A stretch of DNA of 64,000 nt from Ehretia macrophylla (lineage: Eukaryota; Streptophyta; Magnoliopsida; Boraginales; Ehretiaceae). Location: the NCBI GenBank assembly GCA_037974665.1, contig CM075769.1, forward strand, positions 20,301,139-20,365,138. Direction: 5' to 3'. Under the pieces are notes generated by a model. It saw only the letters and a program-made list of their open reading frames with translations. It searched no databases and was not told the DNA's origin. Shown here in pieces: positions 36,149-45,742 of this stretch (position 1 is its first letter; every line of letters begins with the position of its first letter). The translations under genes and the position numbers were made by a program.

Positions 36149-36166
36149 ACTATTCACGTGAATAGT
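36149..36166. promoter_or_regulatory. Perfect 18-bp palindrome with G-box
   Basis: ACTATTCACGTGAATAGT reads the same on both strands and centres on CACGTG, the plant G-box bound by bZIP and bHLH factors. Two more ATTCACGT copies flank it (about 36140 and 36219). The palindrome recurs in every LTR of this family here, including the minus copy at 61904. Enhancer function is inferred. Confidence 0.6.
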
Positions 36167-36287
36167 TAAAGGAGTCTTTTCTTAGTCTCCAAGTTTGTTT
36201 CCTTTGACCTAGTTACTATTCACGTTTTTCCTACTTGGGCTAGGGTTTAGGAGTCATTTTCCAAGCAGGATACTTATTTGTTATTGC

Positions 36288-36297
36288 CTATATAAGG
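36288..36297 (+). promoter_or_regulatory. TATA box inside an inverted repeat, LTR 1
   Basis: CTATATAAGG lies in TGCCT-ATATA-AGGCA, a perfect 5-bp inverted repeat around the TATA core. AATAAA follows 14 bases later. The same arrangement occurs at 39324, 42360, 45395 and, on the minus strand, 61774. Confidence 0.65.
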
Positions 36298-36637
36298 CAC
36301 TTTTTGTGATAATAAAGTGAGACAATTCTGAAATTAAATTGTGAGATTATTCTCCTTGAGTTCTCCAAGAGACTCTTTTGAACTTATCAAGGGATTCCTT
36401 GTGGCGTTCAACCTTGACTTATCAAGCGGATTTCCATTCCCGTTTGTGGCGTCTTCACCATACCAAGGTTCTTGCTTTTCTAAGCAACGGGTCGCGGTTT
36501 CCATCATATTCACTATACCAAGGTTCTTGTCTTGCTAGGCAAAGGGTCGCGGTTCCATCCATTCTTGAAAGATCTTGGGTTTGTTTTACCAATCTTGGTG
36601 TTGGGTCTTGGCACATGTTGACCAGGTTCGTATCAGT

Positions 36638-36649
36638 TGGTATCAGAGC
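36638..36649 (+). other. Primer-binding site, unit 1
   Basis: TGGTATCAGAGC two bases after LTR 1, matching initiator Met tRNA. Equivalent sites are at 39674 and 42710. After LTR 4 it is replaced by other sequence. Confidence 0.88.
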
Positions 36650-37550
36650 TTAGGTTTATCAGGTTTGCCTATCCTTTTCTTGTTTTTCTTGGTTAATTCC
36701 TTGAGTCTAGGCCTAGGTTTTAATTCCTTTCTTCGTTCTTGATTGTGTCATGCTTCCAATTCGTTTTCTTGATTGTGTCTTGATTCCGTTCTTGTTCTTT
36801 TAATTTCGTGTCTTGACTCTTGTTCTCCGTTTCTTGATTCTTGTCTTCAATTTTGTTTTCTTGCTTTCAATTTCGTTTCTTGTTAAGCTTTCAGTTGGCC
36901 AAACCCTAGAATCTTGAATTAGGATTTCTTGTCTTTCTAAATTCAAAGTCTTGGTTACTTGCTCATTGTCTTTGTTTCTGAAAATCAAGAAAAGAACATC
37001 AAGAAAGAAAAGAAACTTCAAGAAAAGAAAAAAAAAAAAAATTCGGAGCTGAAAAAAAAAAAAAAAAAAAAAAGGCAAAATAGTGAACAGTAAAAAAACT
37101 TGTTTTTGTTGAATTAGCCTTTGTGGTCAAGCTTTGCTGAAGGGAAACGACGTTCTGAGCATAACTCACTGCTTTGCAGTGAGCACCACCCTCTTTTGGC
37201 CAAATTCCATCGTTTACTAGGTGTTTTTGACGATTTTTGTGTTTTTGCATAGATTTTCTTTAACTTTTCTAATCACTCTAGGTTTCTTTTTCCTTCTTTG
37301 TCTTAACTCTTGGTTCTAATCTTGTTCCCCACGTCTTAGAGGACTGTTTGCAAAAATAAAAAAATAAAAAAAATTCAAAAAAATGAAAATTCAGATTTGT
37401 TACGCTGCTTTGGATCCCTTATTGGTATTCTTGGTAAGTTCTAGGGGCTTGAAAGAGAATACGAGAGGAAAAAGGCAAAGTGTGTGAGATTATTAGAGGG
37501 TAAAAGCTAAAGTGAGTTGAGCGAAACACGTGAGGGAGTGAAATTCAATC
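36650..37550 (+). other. Leader of unit 1
   Basis: About 0.9 kb without genes: a pyrimidine-rich TTCTTG-repeated part, two long A tracts (about 37029-37072), a hairpin at 37165-37183 and an A-rich run before the gene. The same leader occurs in units 2 and 3. Confidence 0.8.
37165..37183 (+). other. Leader hairpin, unit 1
   Basis: CTCACTGC pairs perfectly with GCAGTGAG around TTT. Conserved GTTCTGAGCA lies upstream and CACCACCCTCTT downstream. Identical at 40201-40219 and 43235-43253. The minus copy at 63795 has a different but also perfect stem at the same place. Confidence 0.75.
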
Positions 37551-38810
37551 ATGGCTCATAATCAAGAGGATGACACAAAAGTAGAAGCTCAACAACCAGT
37601 TCTGAATTTACAGTTGCAAGCTTTTTTGGGAGAGATGAGACAGATGCTGAGAGCTGAATTTGAACAAATACATGAGAGGTTTGAAAGAATATATAAGGTC
37701 GAGCCCGAGTTCAAACAATCCACCAATGCCACGACCTCCCAAGGTAAATCAGCTTCTACTATGACTCGATCTAGTGAGATTAGATGTTTTAAATGTCAGG
37801 GATGGGGACACATTGGAAGCCAATGCCCAAACAAGCAAGCATTGGTAGTCTTGGAGAGTGGTGAGATTGAGTCCAAAGACGAACTGCATTTTGATGACAT
37901 TCCTATACTAGGAGACACCACGGAGGTTGAAGAAGAGTTTGGGGCAGATTATGGAGAGTTGCTTGGACTAGTGACCCGACGACCCTTAAGCTTGCAAGCT
38001 GAAGAAGAGGAAGAAGTAGTGCAACATGAGAACATCTTTCATACTCGCTGCCACGTGGAAGATAAGGTATGTAGTGTTATTATTGATGGTGGTAGTTGTA
38101 CTAATATTGCTAGTGCTTCTATGGTTGACAAGCTAGGGCTCAACACAGTTAAGCACCCACGTCCATACAAACTGCAGTGGCTGAATAATTGTGGTGAAGT
38201 AGGGGTTATAAAGCAGGTTGTTGTACCGTTTCGAATTGGAAAGTATAAAGATGAGGTATTGTGTGATGTGGTAACAATGCATGCTGGACATCTACTCTTA
38301 GGAAGACCGTGGCAATTTGATCGACGTGTGCAGCATGATGGCTTCACCAATAAGTGCACATTCATGTTCAATCAGCGGACAATCACTCTAGTTTCCATGA
38401 CACCAAAAAAAGTTTATGAGAATGAACAAAAGAATTTGAGAGAACAAAAGAATTTGAGTGGGCAAAAGATTGAGAGTGAAAAGAAAAAGAGCAAGGTCAA
38501 ATCAGGAAAGGTAGAGAGGAAAGAAAAGAATTCAACCAATGAGGTAAAAACAGAGGAAAAGCAAAGAAATTTTTATGCAAAAGCAAGTGAGGTTAAGAGA
38601 GCTTTGATTTCAAAAAGGCCAATGATTATACTTATGTCCAAAGAGGCTCTTTTAAACACTAACCAACTTTACTCTGCATTGCATAGTGTTTCTTTCTTGC
38701 GGGATTTTGAGGAAGTGTTTCCTGCGGATGTACCACATGGTCTACCACCAAGGCTGGTCTTTGAACCTGGTGGATTTGAGGACAAATCCTTCTCAAGAGG
38801 GGGGGAATGA
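37551..38810 (+). CDS. gag-protease polyprotein of non-autonomous element, unit 1
   Basis: 419 codons, intact. Residues 1-60 are acidic/helical and include a short remnant of the gag region. A CCHC zinc knuckle (CFKCQGWGHIGSQC) is at 79-92. A retropepsin-like domain runs from about 165 to 260 with active site IIDGGS at 177-182 and LLLGRPW at 248-254. A Lys/Glu-rich stretch is at 290-345. The tail FEEVFPADVPHGLPP resembles the start of a Ty3/gypsy RT region, then switches to a few codons that read through the PPT. The stop TGA is the first three bases of the next LTR. RT, RNase H and integrase are absent, so only RNA binding and perhaps processing could be supplied. The active site has DGGS in place of the usual D-S/T-G; this variant is known in some plant Ty3/gypsy proteins. 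Lineage not assigned. Confidence 0.88.
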   Translation: MAHNQEDDTKVEAQQPVLNLQLQAFLGEMRQMLRAEFEQIHERFERIYKVEPEFKQSTNATTSQGKSASTMTRSSEIRCFKCQGWGHIGSQCPNKQALVVLESGEIESKDELHFDDIPILGDTTEVEEEFGADYGELLGLVTRRPLSLQAEEEEEVVQHENIFHTRCHVEDKVCSVIIDGGSCTNIASASMVDKLGLNTVKHPRPYKLQWLNNCGEVGVIKQVVVPFRIGKYKDEVLCDVVTMHAGHLLLGRPWQFDRRVQHDGFTNKCTFMFNQRTITLVSMTPKKVYENEQKNLREQKNLSGQKIESEKKKSKVKSGKVERKEKNSTNEVKTEEKQRNFYAKASEVKRALISKRPMIILMSKEALLNTNQLYSALHSVSFLRDFEEVFPADVPHGLPPRLVFEPGGFEDKSFSRGGE

Positions 38811-39671
38811 TGCGAACCAGCTATCCACATTCAATGAACCAATTGAAGCGTCCACATTCAATGAACCAATTGGGCGTCGACATTCATTGAACCTTTTGGA
38901 TGAATTTTTCAGCAAAGATTCAAGTCAAGATTCTATTTTCAAGATTCAAGAACTTCAAGATTCTTCAAGAAGTTTCAAGAAGATTTGAAGATTTAGTCAA
39001 GATTTGATTTCTTTGTAATTTTATCATAGTTTTAGTTTTCAGTTTTAGTTTAATTTCCTATGGACGAATTTAGGTGTTCACACTAGGAGAGAGACTTTCT
39101 TGGGCTACAAGATTAGGTGTTCACACTAGAAAGGAGCTTTTCTTGGGTTGCAAGTTTGCTTCCTTTTTAGTTACTATTCACGTCACTATTCACGTGAATA
39201 GTTAAAGGAGTCTTTTCTTAGTCTCCAAGTTTGTTTCCTTTGACCTAGTTACTATTCACGTTTTTCCTACTTGGGCTAGGGTTTAGGAGTCATTTTCCAA
39301 GCAGGATACTTATTTGTTATTGCCTATATAAGGCACTTTTTGTGATAATAAAGTGAGACAATTCTGAAATTAAATTGTGAGATTATTCTCCTTGAGTTCT
39401 CCAAGAGACTCTTTTGAACTTATCAAGGGATTCCTTGTGGCGTTCAACCTTGACTTATCAAGCGGATTTCCATTCCCGTTTGTGGCGTCTTCACCATACC
39501 AAGGTTCTTGCTTTTCTAAGCAACGGGTCGCGGTTTCCATCATATTCACTATACCAAGGTTCTTGTCTTGCTAGGCAAAGGGTCGCGGTTCCATCCATTC
39601 TTGAAAGATCTTGGGTTTGTTTTACCAATCTTGGTGTTGGGTCTTGGCACATGTTGACCAGGTTCGTATCA
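38808..39671 (+). mobile_element. gag-protease element LTR 2
   Basis: 864 bp with the same inverted ends, apparently identical to LTR 1. The PPT AAGAGGGGGGGAA lies directly before it; a PBS follows at 39674. Palindrome and TATA box as in LTR 1. Confidence 0.95.
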
Positions 39672-40586
39672 GTTGGTATCAGAGCTTAGGTTTATCAGGT
39701 TTGCCTATCCTTTTCTTGTTTTTCTTGGTTAATTCCTTGAGTCTAGGCCTAGGTTTTAATTCCTTTCTTCGTTCTTGATTGTGTCATGCTTCCAATTCGT
39801 TTTCTTGATTGTGTCTTGATTCCGTTCTTGTTCTTTTAATTTCGTGTCTTGACTCTTGTTCTCCGTTTCTTGATTCTTGTCTTCAATTTTGTTTTCTTGC
39901 TTTCAATTTCGTTTCTTGTTAAGCTTTCAGTTGGCCAAACCCTAGAATCTTGAATTAGGATTTCTTGTCTTTCTAAATTCAAAGTCTTGGTTACTTGCTC
40001 ATTGTCTTTGTTTCTGAAAATCAAGAAAAGAACATCAAGAAAGAAAAGAAACTTCAAGAAAAGAAAAAAAAAAAAAATTCGGAGCTGAAAAAAAAAAAAA
40101 AAAAAAAAAGGCAAAATAGTGAACAGTAAAAAAACTTGTTTTTGTTGAATTAGCCTTTGTGGTCAAGCTTTGCTGAAGGGAAACGACGTTCTGAGCATAA
40201 CTCACTGCTTTGCAGTGAGCACCACCCTCTTTTGGCCAAATTCCATCGTTTACTAGGTGTTTTTGACGATTTTTGTGTTTTTGCATAGATTTTCTTTAAC
40301 TTTTCTAATCACTCTAGGTTTCTTTTTCCTTCTTTGTCTTAACTCTTGGTTCTAATCTTGTTCCCCACGTCTTAGAGGACTGTTTGCAAAAATAAAAAAA
40401 TAAAAAAAATTCAAAAAAATGAAAATTCAGATTTGTTACGCTGCTTTGGATCCCTTATTGGTATTCTTGGTAAGTTCTAGGGGCTTGAAAGAGAATACGA
40501 GAGGAAAAAGGCAAAGTGTGTGAGATTATTAGAGGGTAAAAGCTAAAGTGAGTTGAGCGAAACACGTGAGGGAGTGAAATTCAATC

Positions 40587-41846
40587 ATGGCTCATAATCA
40601 AGAGGATGACACAAAAGTAGAAGCTCAACAACCAGTTCTGAATTTACAGTTGCAAGCTTTTTTGGGAGAGATGAGACAGATGCTGAGAGCTGAATTTGAA
40701 CAAATACATGAGAGGTTTGAAAGAATATATAAGGTCGAGCCCGAGTTCAAACAATCCACCAATGCCACGACCTCCCAAGGTAAATCAGCTTCTACTATGA
40801 CTCGATCTAGTGAGATTAGATGTTTTAAATGTCAGGGATGGGGACACATTGGAAGCCAATGCCCAAACAAGCAAGCATTGGTAGTCTTGGAGAGTGGTGA
40901 GATTGAGTCCAAAGACGAACTGCATTTTGATGACATTCCTATACTAGGAGACACCACGGAGGTTGAAGAAGAGTTTGGGGCAGATTATGGAGAGTTGCTT
41001 GGACTAGTGACCCGACGACCCTTAAGCTTGCAAGCTGAAGAAGAGGAAGAAGTAGTGCAACATGAGAACATCTTTCATACTCGCTGCCACGTGGAAGATA
41101 AGGTATGTAGTGTTATTATTGATGGTGGTAGTTGTACTAATATTGCTAGTGCTTCTATGGTTGACAAGCTAGGGCTCAACACAGTTAAGCACCCACGTCC
41201 ATACAAACTGCAGTGGCTGAATAATTGTGGTGAAGTAGGGGTTATAAAGCAGGTTGTTGTACCGTTTCGAATTGGAAAGTATAAAGATGAGGTATTGTGT
41301 GATGTGGTAACAATGCATGCTGGACATCTACTCTTAGGAAGACCGTGGCAATTTGATCGACGTGTGCAGCATGATGGCTTCACCAATAAGTGCACATTCA
41401 TGTTCAATCAGCGGACAATCACTCTAGTTTCCATGACACCAAAAAAAGTTTATGAGAATGAACAAAAGAATTTGAGAGAACAAAAGAATTTGAGTGGGCA
41501 AAAGATTGAGAGTGAAAAGAAAAAGAGCAAGGTCAAATCAGGAAAGGTAGAGAGGAAAGAAAAGAATTCAACCAATGAGGTAAAAACAGAGGAAAAGCAA
41601 AGAAATTTTTATGCAAAAGCAAGTGAGGTTAAGAGAGCTTTGATTTCAAAAAGGCCAATGATTATACTTATGTCCAAAGAGGCTCTTTTAAACACTAACC
41701 AACTTTACTCTGCATTGCATAGTGTTTCTTTCTTGCGGGATTTTGAGGAAGTGTTTCCTGCGGATGTACCACATGGTCTACCACCAAGGCTGGTCTTTGA
41801 ACCTGGTGGATTTGAGGACAAATCCTTCTCAAGAGGGGGGGAATGA
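40587..41846 (+). CDS. gag-protease polyprotein, unit 2
   Basis: 419 codons with the same protein sequence as unit 1, including the zinc knuckle, DGGS active site and TGA stop shared with the next LTR. Leader and PBS (39674) are complete. Identity of units 1 and 2 means either a very recent duplication, ongoing homogenisation, or an assembly duplication. Confidence 0.88.
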   Translation: MAHNQEDDTKVEAQQPVLNLQLQAFLGEMRQMLRAEFEQIHERFERIYKVEPEFKQSTNATTSQGKSASTMTRSSEIRCFKCQGWGHIGSQCPNKQALVVLESGEIESKDELHFDDIPILGDTTEVEEEFGADYGELLGLVTRRPLSLQAEEEEEVVQHENIFHTRCHVEDKVCSVIIDGGSCTNIASASMVDKLGLNTVKHPRPYKLQWLNNCGEVGVIKQVVVPFRIGKYKDEVLCDVVTMHAGHLLLGRPWQFDRRVQHDGFTNKCTFMFNQRTITLVSMTPKKVYENEQKNLREQKNLSGQKIESEKKKSKVKSGKVERKEKNSTNEVKTEEKQRNFYAKASEVKRALISKRPMIILMSKEALLNTNQLYSALHSVSFLRDFEEVFPADVPHGLPPRLVFEPGGFEDKSFSRGGE

Positions 41847-42707
41847 TGCGAACCAGCTATCCACATTCAATGAACCAATTGAAGCGTCCACATTCAATGA
41901 ACCAATTGGGCGTCGACATTCATTGAACCTTTTGGATGAATTTTTCAGCAAAGATTCAAGTCAAGATTCTATTTTCAAGATTCAAGAACTTCAAGATTCT
42001 TCAAGAAGTTTCAAGAAGATTTGAAGATTTAGTCAAGATTTGATTTCTTTGTAATTTTATCATAGTTTTAGTTTTCAGTTTTAGTTTAATTTCCTATGGA
42101 CGAATTTAGGTGTTCACACTAGGAGAGAGACTTTCTTGGGCTACAAGATTAGGTGTTCACACTAGAAAGGAGCTTTTCTTGGGTTGCAAGTTTGCTTCCT
42201 TTTTAGTTACTATTCACGTCACTATTCACGTGAATAGTTAAAGGAGTCTTTTCTTAGTCTCCAAGTTTGTTTCCTTTGACCTAGTTACTATTCACGTTTT
42301 TCCTACTTGGGATAGGGTTTAGGAGTCATTTTCCAAGCAGGATACTTATTTGTTATTGCCTATATAAGGCACTTTTTGTGATAATAAAGTGAGACAATTC
42401 TGAAATTAAATTGTGAGATTATTCTCCTTGAGTTCTCCAAGAGACTCTTTTGAACTTATCAAGGGATTCCTTGTGGCGTTCAACCTTGACTTATCAAGCG
42501 GATTTCCATTCCCGTTTGTGGCGTCTTCACCATACCAAGGTTCTTGCTTTTCTAAGCAACGGGTCGCGGTTTCCATCATATTCACTATACCAAGGTTCTT
42601 GTCTTGCTAGGCAAAGGGTCGCGGTTCCATCCATTCTTGAAAGATCTTGGGTTTGTTTTACCAATCTTGGTGTTGGGTCTTGGCACATGTTGACCAGGTT
42701 CGTATCA
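41844..42707 (+). mobile_element. gag-protease element LTR 3
   Basis: 864 bp. It differs from LTRs 1 and 2 at about 42311 (GGGATAGGG for GGGCTAGGG). PBS at 42710 follows. Confidence 0.95.
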
Positions 42708-43620
42708 GTTGGTATCAGAGCTTAGGTTTATCAGGTTTGCCTATCCTTTTCTTGTTTTTCTTGGTTAATTCCTTGAGTCTAGGCCTAGGTTTTAATTCCT
42801 TTCTTCGTTCTTGATTGTGTCATGCTTCCAATTCGTTTTCTTGATTGTGTCTTGATTCCGTTCTTGTTCTTTTAATTTCGTGTCTTGACTCTTGTTCTCC
42901 GTTTCTTGATTCTTGTCTTCAATTTTGTTTTCTTGCTTTCAATTTCGTTTCTTGTTAAGCTTTCAGTTGGCCAAACCCTAGAATCTTGAATTAGGATTTC
43001 TTGTCTTTCTAAATTCAAAGTCTTGGTTACTTGCTCATTGTTTTTGTTTCTGAAAATCAAGAAAAGAACATCAAGAAAGAAAAGAAACTTCAAGAAAAGA
43101 AAAAAAAAAAAAAATTCGGAGCTGAAAAAAAAAAAAAAAAAAAGGCAAAATAGTGAACAGTAAAAAAACTTGTTTTTGTTGAATTAGCCTTTGTGGCCAA
43201 GCTTTTCTGAAGGGAAACGACGTTCTGAGCATAACTCACTGCTTTGCAGTGAGCACCACCCTCTTTTGGCCAAATTCCATCGTTTACTAGGTGTTTTTGA
43301 CGATTTTTGTGTTTTCGCATAGATTTTCTTTAACTTTTCTAATCACTCTAGGTTTCTTTTTCCTTCTTTGTCTTAACTCTTGGTTCTAATCTTGTTCCCC
43401 ACGTCTTAGAGGACTGTTTGCAAAAATAAAAAAATAAAAAAAATTCAAAAAAATGAAAATTCAGATTTGTTATGCTGCTTTGGATCCCTTATTGGTATTC
43501 TTGGTAAGTTCTAGGGGCTTGAAAGAGAACACGAGAGGAAAAAGGCAAAGTGTGTGAGATTATTAGAGGGTAAAAGCTAAAGTGAGTTGAGCGAAACACG
43601 TGAGGGAGTGAAATTCAATC

Positions 43621-44880
43621 ATGGCTCATAATCAAGAGGATGACACAAAAGTAGAAGCTCAACAACCAGTTCTGAATTTACAGTTGCAAGCTTTTTTGGG
43701 AGAGATGAGACAGATGCTGAGAGCTGAATTTGAACAAATACATGAGAGGTTTGAAAGAATATATAAGGTCGAGCCCGAGTTCAAACAATCCACCAATGCC
43801 ACGACCTCCCAAGGTAAATCAGCTTCTACTATGACTCGATCTAGTGAGATTAGATGTTTTAAATGTCAGGGATGGGGACACATTGGAAGCCAATGCCCAA
43901 ACAAGCAAGCATTGGTAGTCTTGGAGAGTGGTGAGATTGAGTCCAAAGACGAACTGCATTTTGATGACATTCCTATACTAGGAGACACCACGGAGGTTGA
44001 AGAAGAGTTTGGGGCAGATTATGGAGAGTTGCTTGGACTAGTGACCCGACGACCCTTAAGCTTGCAAGCTGAAGAAGAGGAAGAAGTAGTGCAACATGAG
44101 AACATCTTTCATACTCGCTGCCACGTGGAAGATAAGGTATGTAGTGTTATTATTGATGGTGGTAGTTGTACTAATATTGCTAGTGCTTCTATGGTTGACA
44201 AGCTAGGGCTCAACACAGTTAAGCACCCACGTCCATACAAACTGCAGTGGCTGAATAATTGTGGTGAAGTAGGGGTTATAAAGCAGGTTGTTGTACCGTT
44301 TCGAATTGGAAAGTATAAAGATGAGGTATTGTGTGATGTGGTAACAATGCAGGCTGGACATCTACTCTTAGGAAGACCGTAGCAATTTGATCGACGTGTG
44401 CAGCATGATGGCTTCACCAATAAGTGCACATTCATGTTCAATCAGCGGACAATCACTCTAGTTTCCATGACACCAAAAAAAGTTTATGAGAATGAACAAA
44501 AGAATTTGAGAGAACAAAAGAATTTGAGTGGGCAAAAGATTGAGAGTGAAAAGAAAAAGAGCAAGGTCAAATCAGGAAAGGTAGAGAGGAAAGAAAAGAA
44601 TTCAACCAATGAGGTAAAAACAGAGGAAAAGCAAAGAAATTTTTATGCAAAAGCAAGTGAGGTTAAGAGAGCTTTGATTTCAAAAAGGCCAATGATTATA
44701 CTTATGTCCAAAGAGGCTCTTTTAAACACTAACCAACTTTACTCTGCATTGCATAGTGTTTCTTTCTTGCGGGATTTTGAGGAAGTGTTTCCTGCGGATG
44801 TACCACATGGTCTACCACCAAGGCTGGTCTTTGAACCTGGTGGATTTGAGGACAAATCCTTCTCAAGAGGGGGGGAATGA
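43621..44880 (+). pseudogene. gag-protease polyprotein, unit 3, nonsense mutation
   Basis: Same gene as units 1 and 2 but Trp254 of the LLLGRPW protease motif is a stop (TAG at 44380-44382). The frame is open on both sides of it. His244 is Gln (CAGGCTGG for CATGCTGG). A truncated product would keep the zinc knuckle and most of the protease domain. The surrounding unit has a few further substitutions and shorter A tracts. Confidence 0.9.
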
Positions 44881-45742
44881 TGCGAACCAGCTATCCACAT
44901 TCAATGAACCAATTGAAGCGTCCACATTCAATGAACCAATTGGGCGTCGACATTCATTGAACCTTTTGGATGAATTTTTCAGCAAAGATTCAAGTCAAGA
45001 TTCTATTTTCAAGATTCAAGAACTTCAAGATTCTTCAAGAAGTTTCAAGAAGATTTGAAGATTTAGTCAAGATTTGATTTCTTTGTAATTTTATCCTAGT
45101 TTTAGTTTTCAGTTTTAGTTTAATTTCCTATGGACGAATTTAGGTGTTCACACTAGGAGAGAGACTTTCTTGGGCTACAAGATTAGGTGTTCACACTAGA
45201 AAGGAGCTTTTCTTGGGTTGCAAGTTTGCTTCCTTTTTAGTTACTATTCACGTCACTATTCACGTGAATAGTTAATAGGAGTCTTTTCTTGGTCTCCAAG
45301 TTTGTTTCCTTTGACCTAGTTACTATTCACGTTTTTCCTACTTGGGCTAGGGTTTAGGAGTCCTTTTCCAAGCAGGATACTTATTTGTTATTGCCTATAT
45401 AAGGCACTTTTTGTGATAATAAAGTGAGACAATTCTGAAATTAAATTGTGAGATTATTCTCCTTGAGTTCTCCAAGAGACTCTTTTGAATTTATCAAGGG
45501 ATTCCTTGTGGCGTTCAACCTTGACTTATCAAGCGGATTTCCATTCCCGTTTGTGGCGTCTTCACCATACCAAGGTTCTTGCTTTTCTAAGCAACGGGTC
45601 GCGGTTTCCATCATATTCACTATACCAAGGTTCTTGTCTTGCTAGGCAAAGGGTCGCGGTTCCATCCATTCTTGAAAGATCTTGGGTTTGTTTTACCAAT
45701 CTTGGTGTTGGGTCTTGGCACATGTTGACCAGGTTCGTATCA
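44878..45742 (+). mobile_element. gag-protease element LTR 4, right end of the array
   Basis: 865 bp, ending GGTTCGTATCA at 45742. It is the most diverged of the four (TTATCCTAG, GTTAATAGGAG, AGTCCTTTTCC), as expected for an outer LTR not homogenised by recombination. The next bases, ATTGGTAGGATC, are not a PBS, so this is the true 3' boundary. Confidence 0.93.

Larger units (their letters stand above)
35772..36635 (+). mobile_element. gag-protease element LTR 1
   Basis: 864 bp, bounded by the inverted ends TGATGCGAACC and GGTTCGTATCA (11 bases, one mismatch). It contains a TTCAAGA-rich start, repeated GTGTTCACACTAG, an ACGT palindrome at 36149-36166, the TATA box at 36288 and AATAAA at 36311-36316. 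A PBS TGGTATCAGAGC follows at 36638. Confidence 0.95.
35616..45742 (+). mobile_element. Tandem array of a gag-protease-only LTR element
   Basis: The order is partial internal, LTR, internal, LTR, internal, LTR, internal, LTR. The period is 3036 bp (3034 for the last full unit). Each LTR has PPT on its left and, except the last, PBS on its right, so the middle LTRs are shared. The units around the first two gag-protease genes show no difference that I could find. The third unit has a handful of substitutions. Neither end keeps a verifiable TSD. Such arrays are explained by unequal recombination between LTRs of neighbouring units. Confidence 0.92.

Noticed and set aside
36341..36653. Open frames of 65 and 91 codons in each copy of the gag-protease element LTR
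   Set aside because: They overlap in two frames, lie in the presumed transcript leader and have no known domain. They recur only because the LTR is repeated.
36800..37250. Minus-strand frames rich in Phe and Lys in the leader
   Set aside because: They come from the poly-A tracts and pyrimidine repeats.
38039..38371. 110-codon minus-strand frame opposite the protease (also 41075, 44109, 62755 plus)
   Set aside because: It is the shadow of the gag-protease frame on the other strand.
37551..38810. A domesticated host gag gene
   Set aside because: The gene has its own LTRs, PBS and PPT in every copy and is part of a mobile element.
35616..45742. A satellite or CRISPR-like array
   Set aside because: The unit is a 3-kb retroelement with LTR, PBS, gene and PPT; there are no short spaced repeats.
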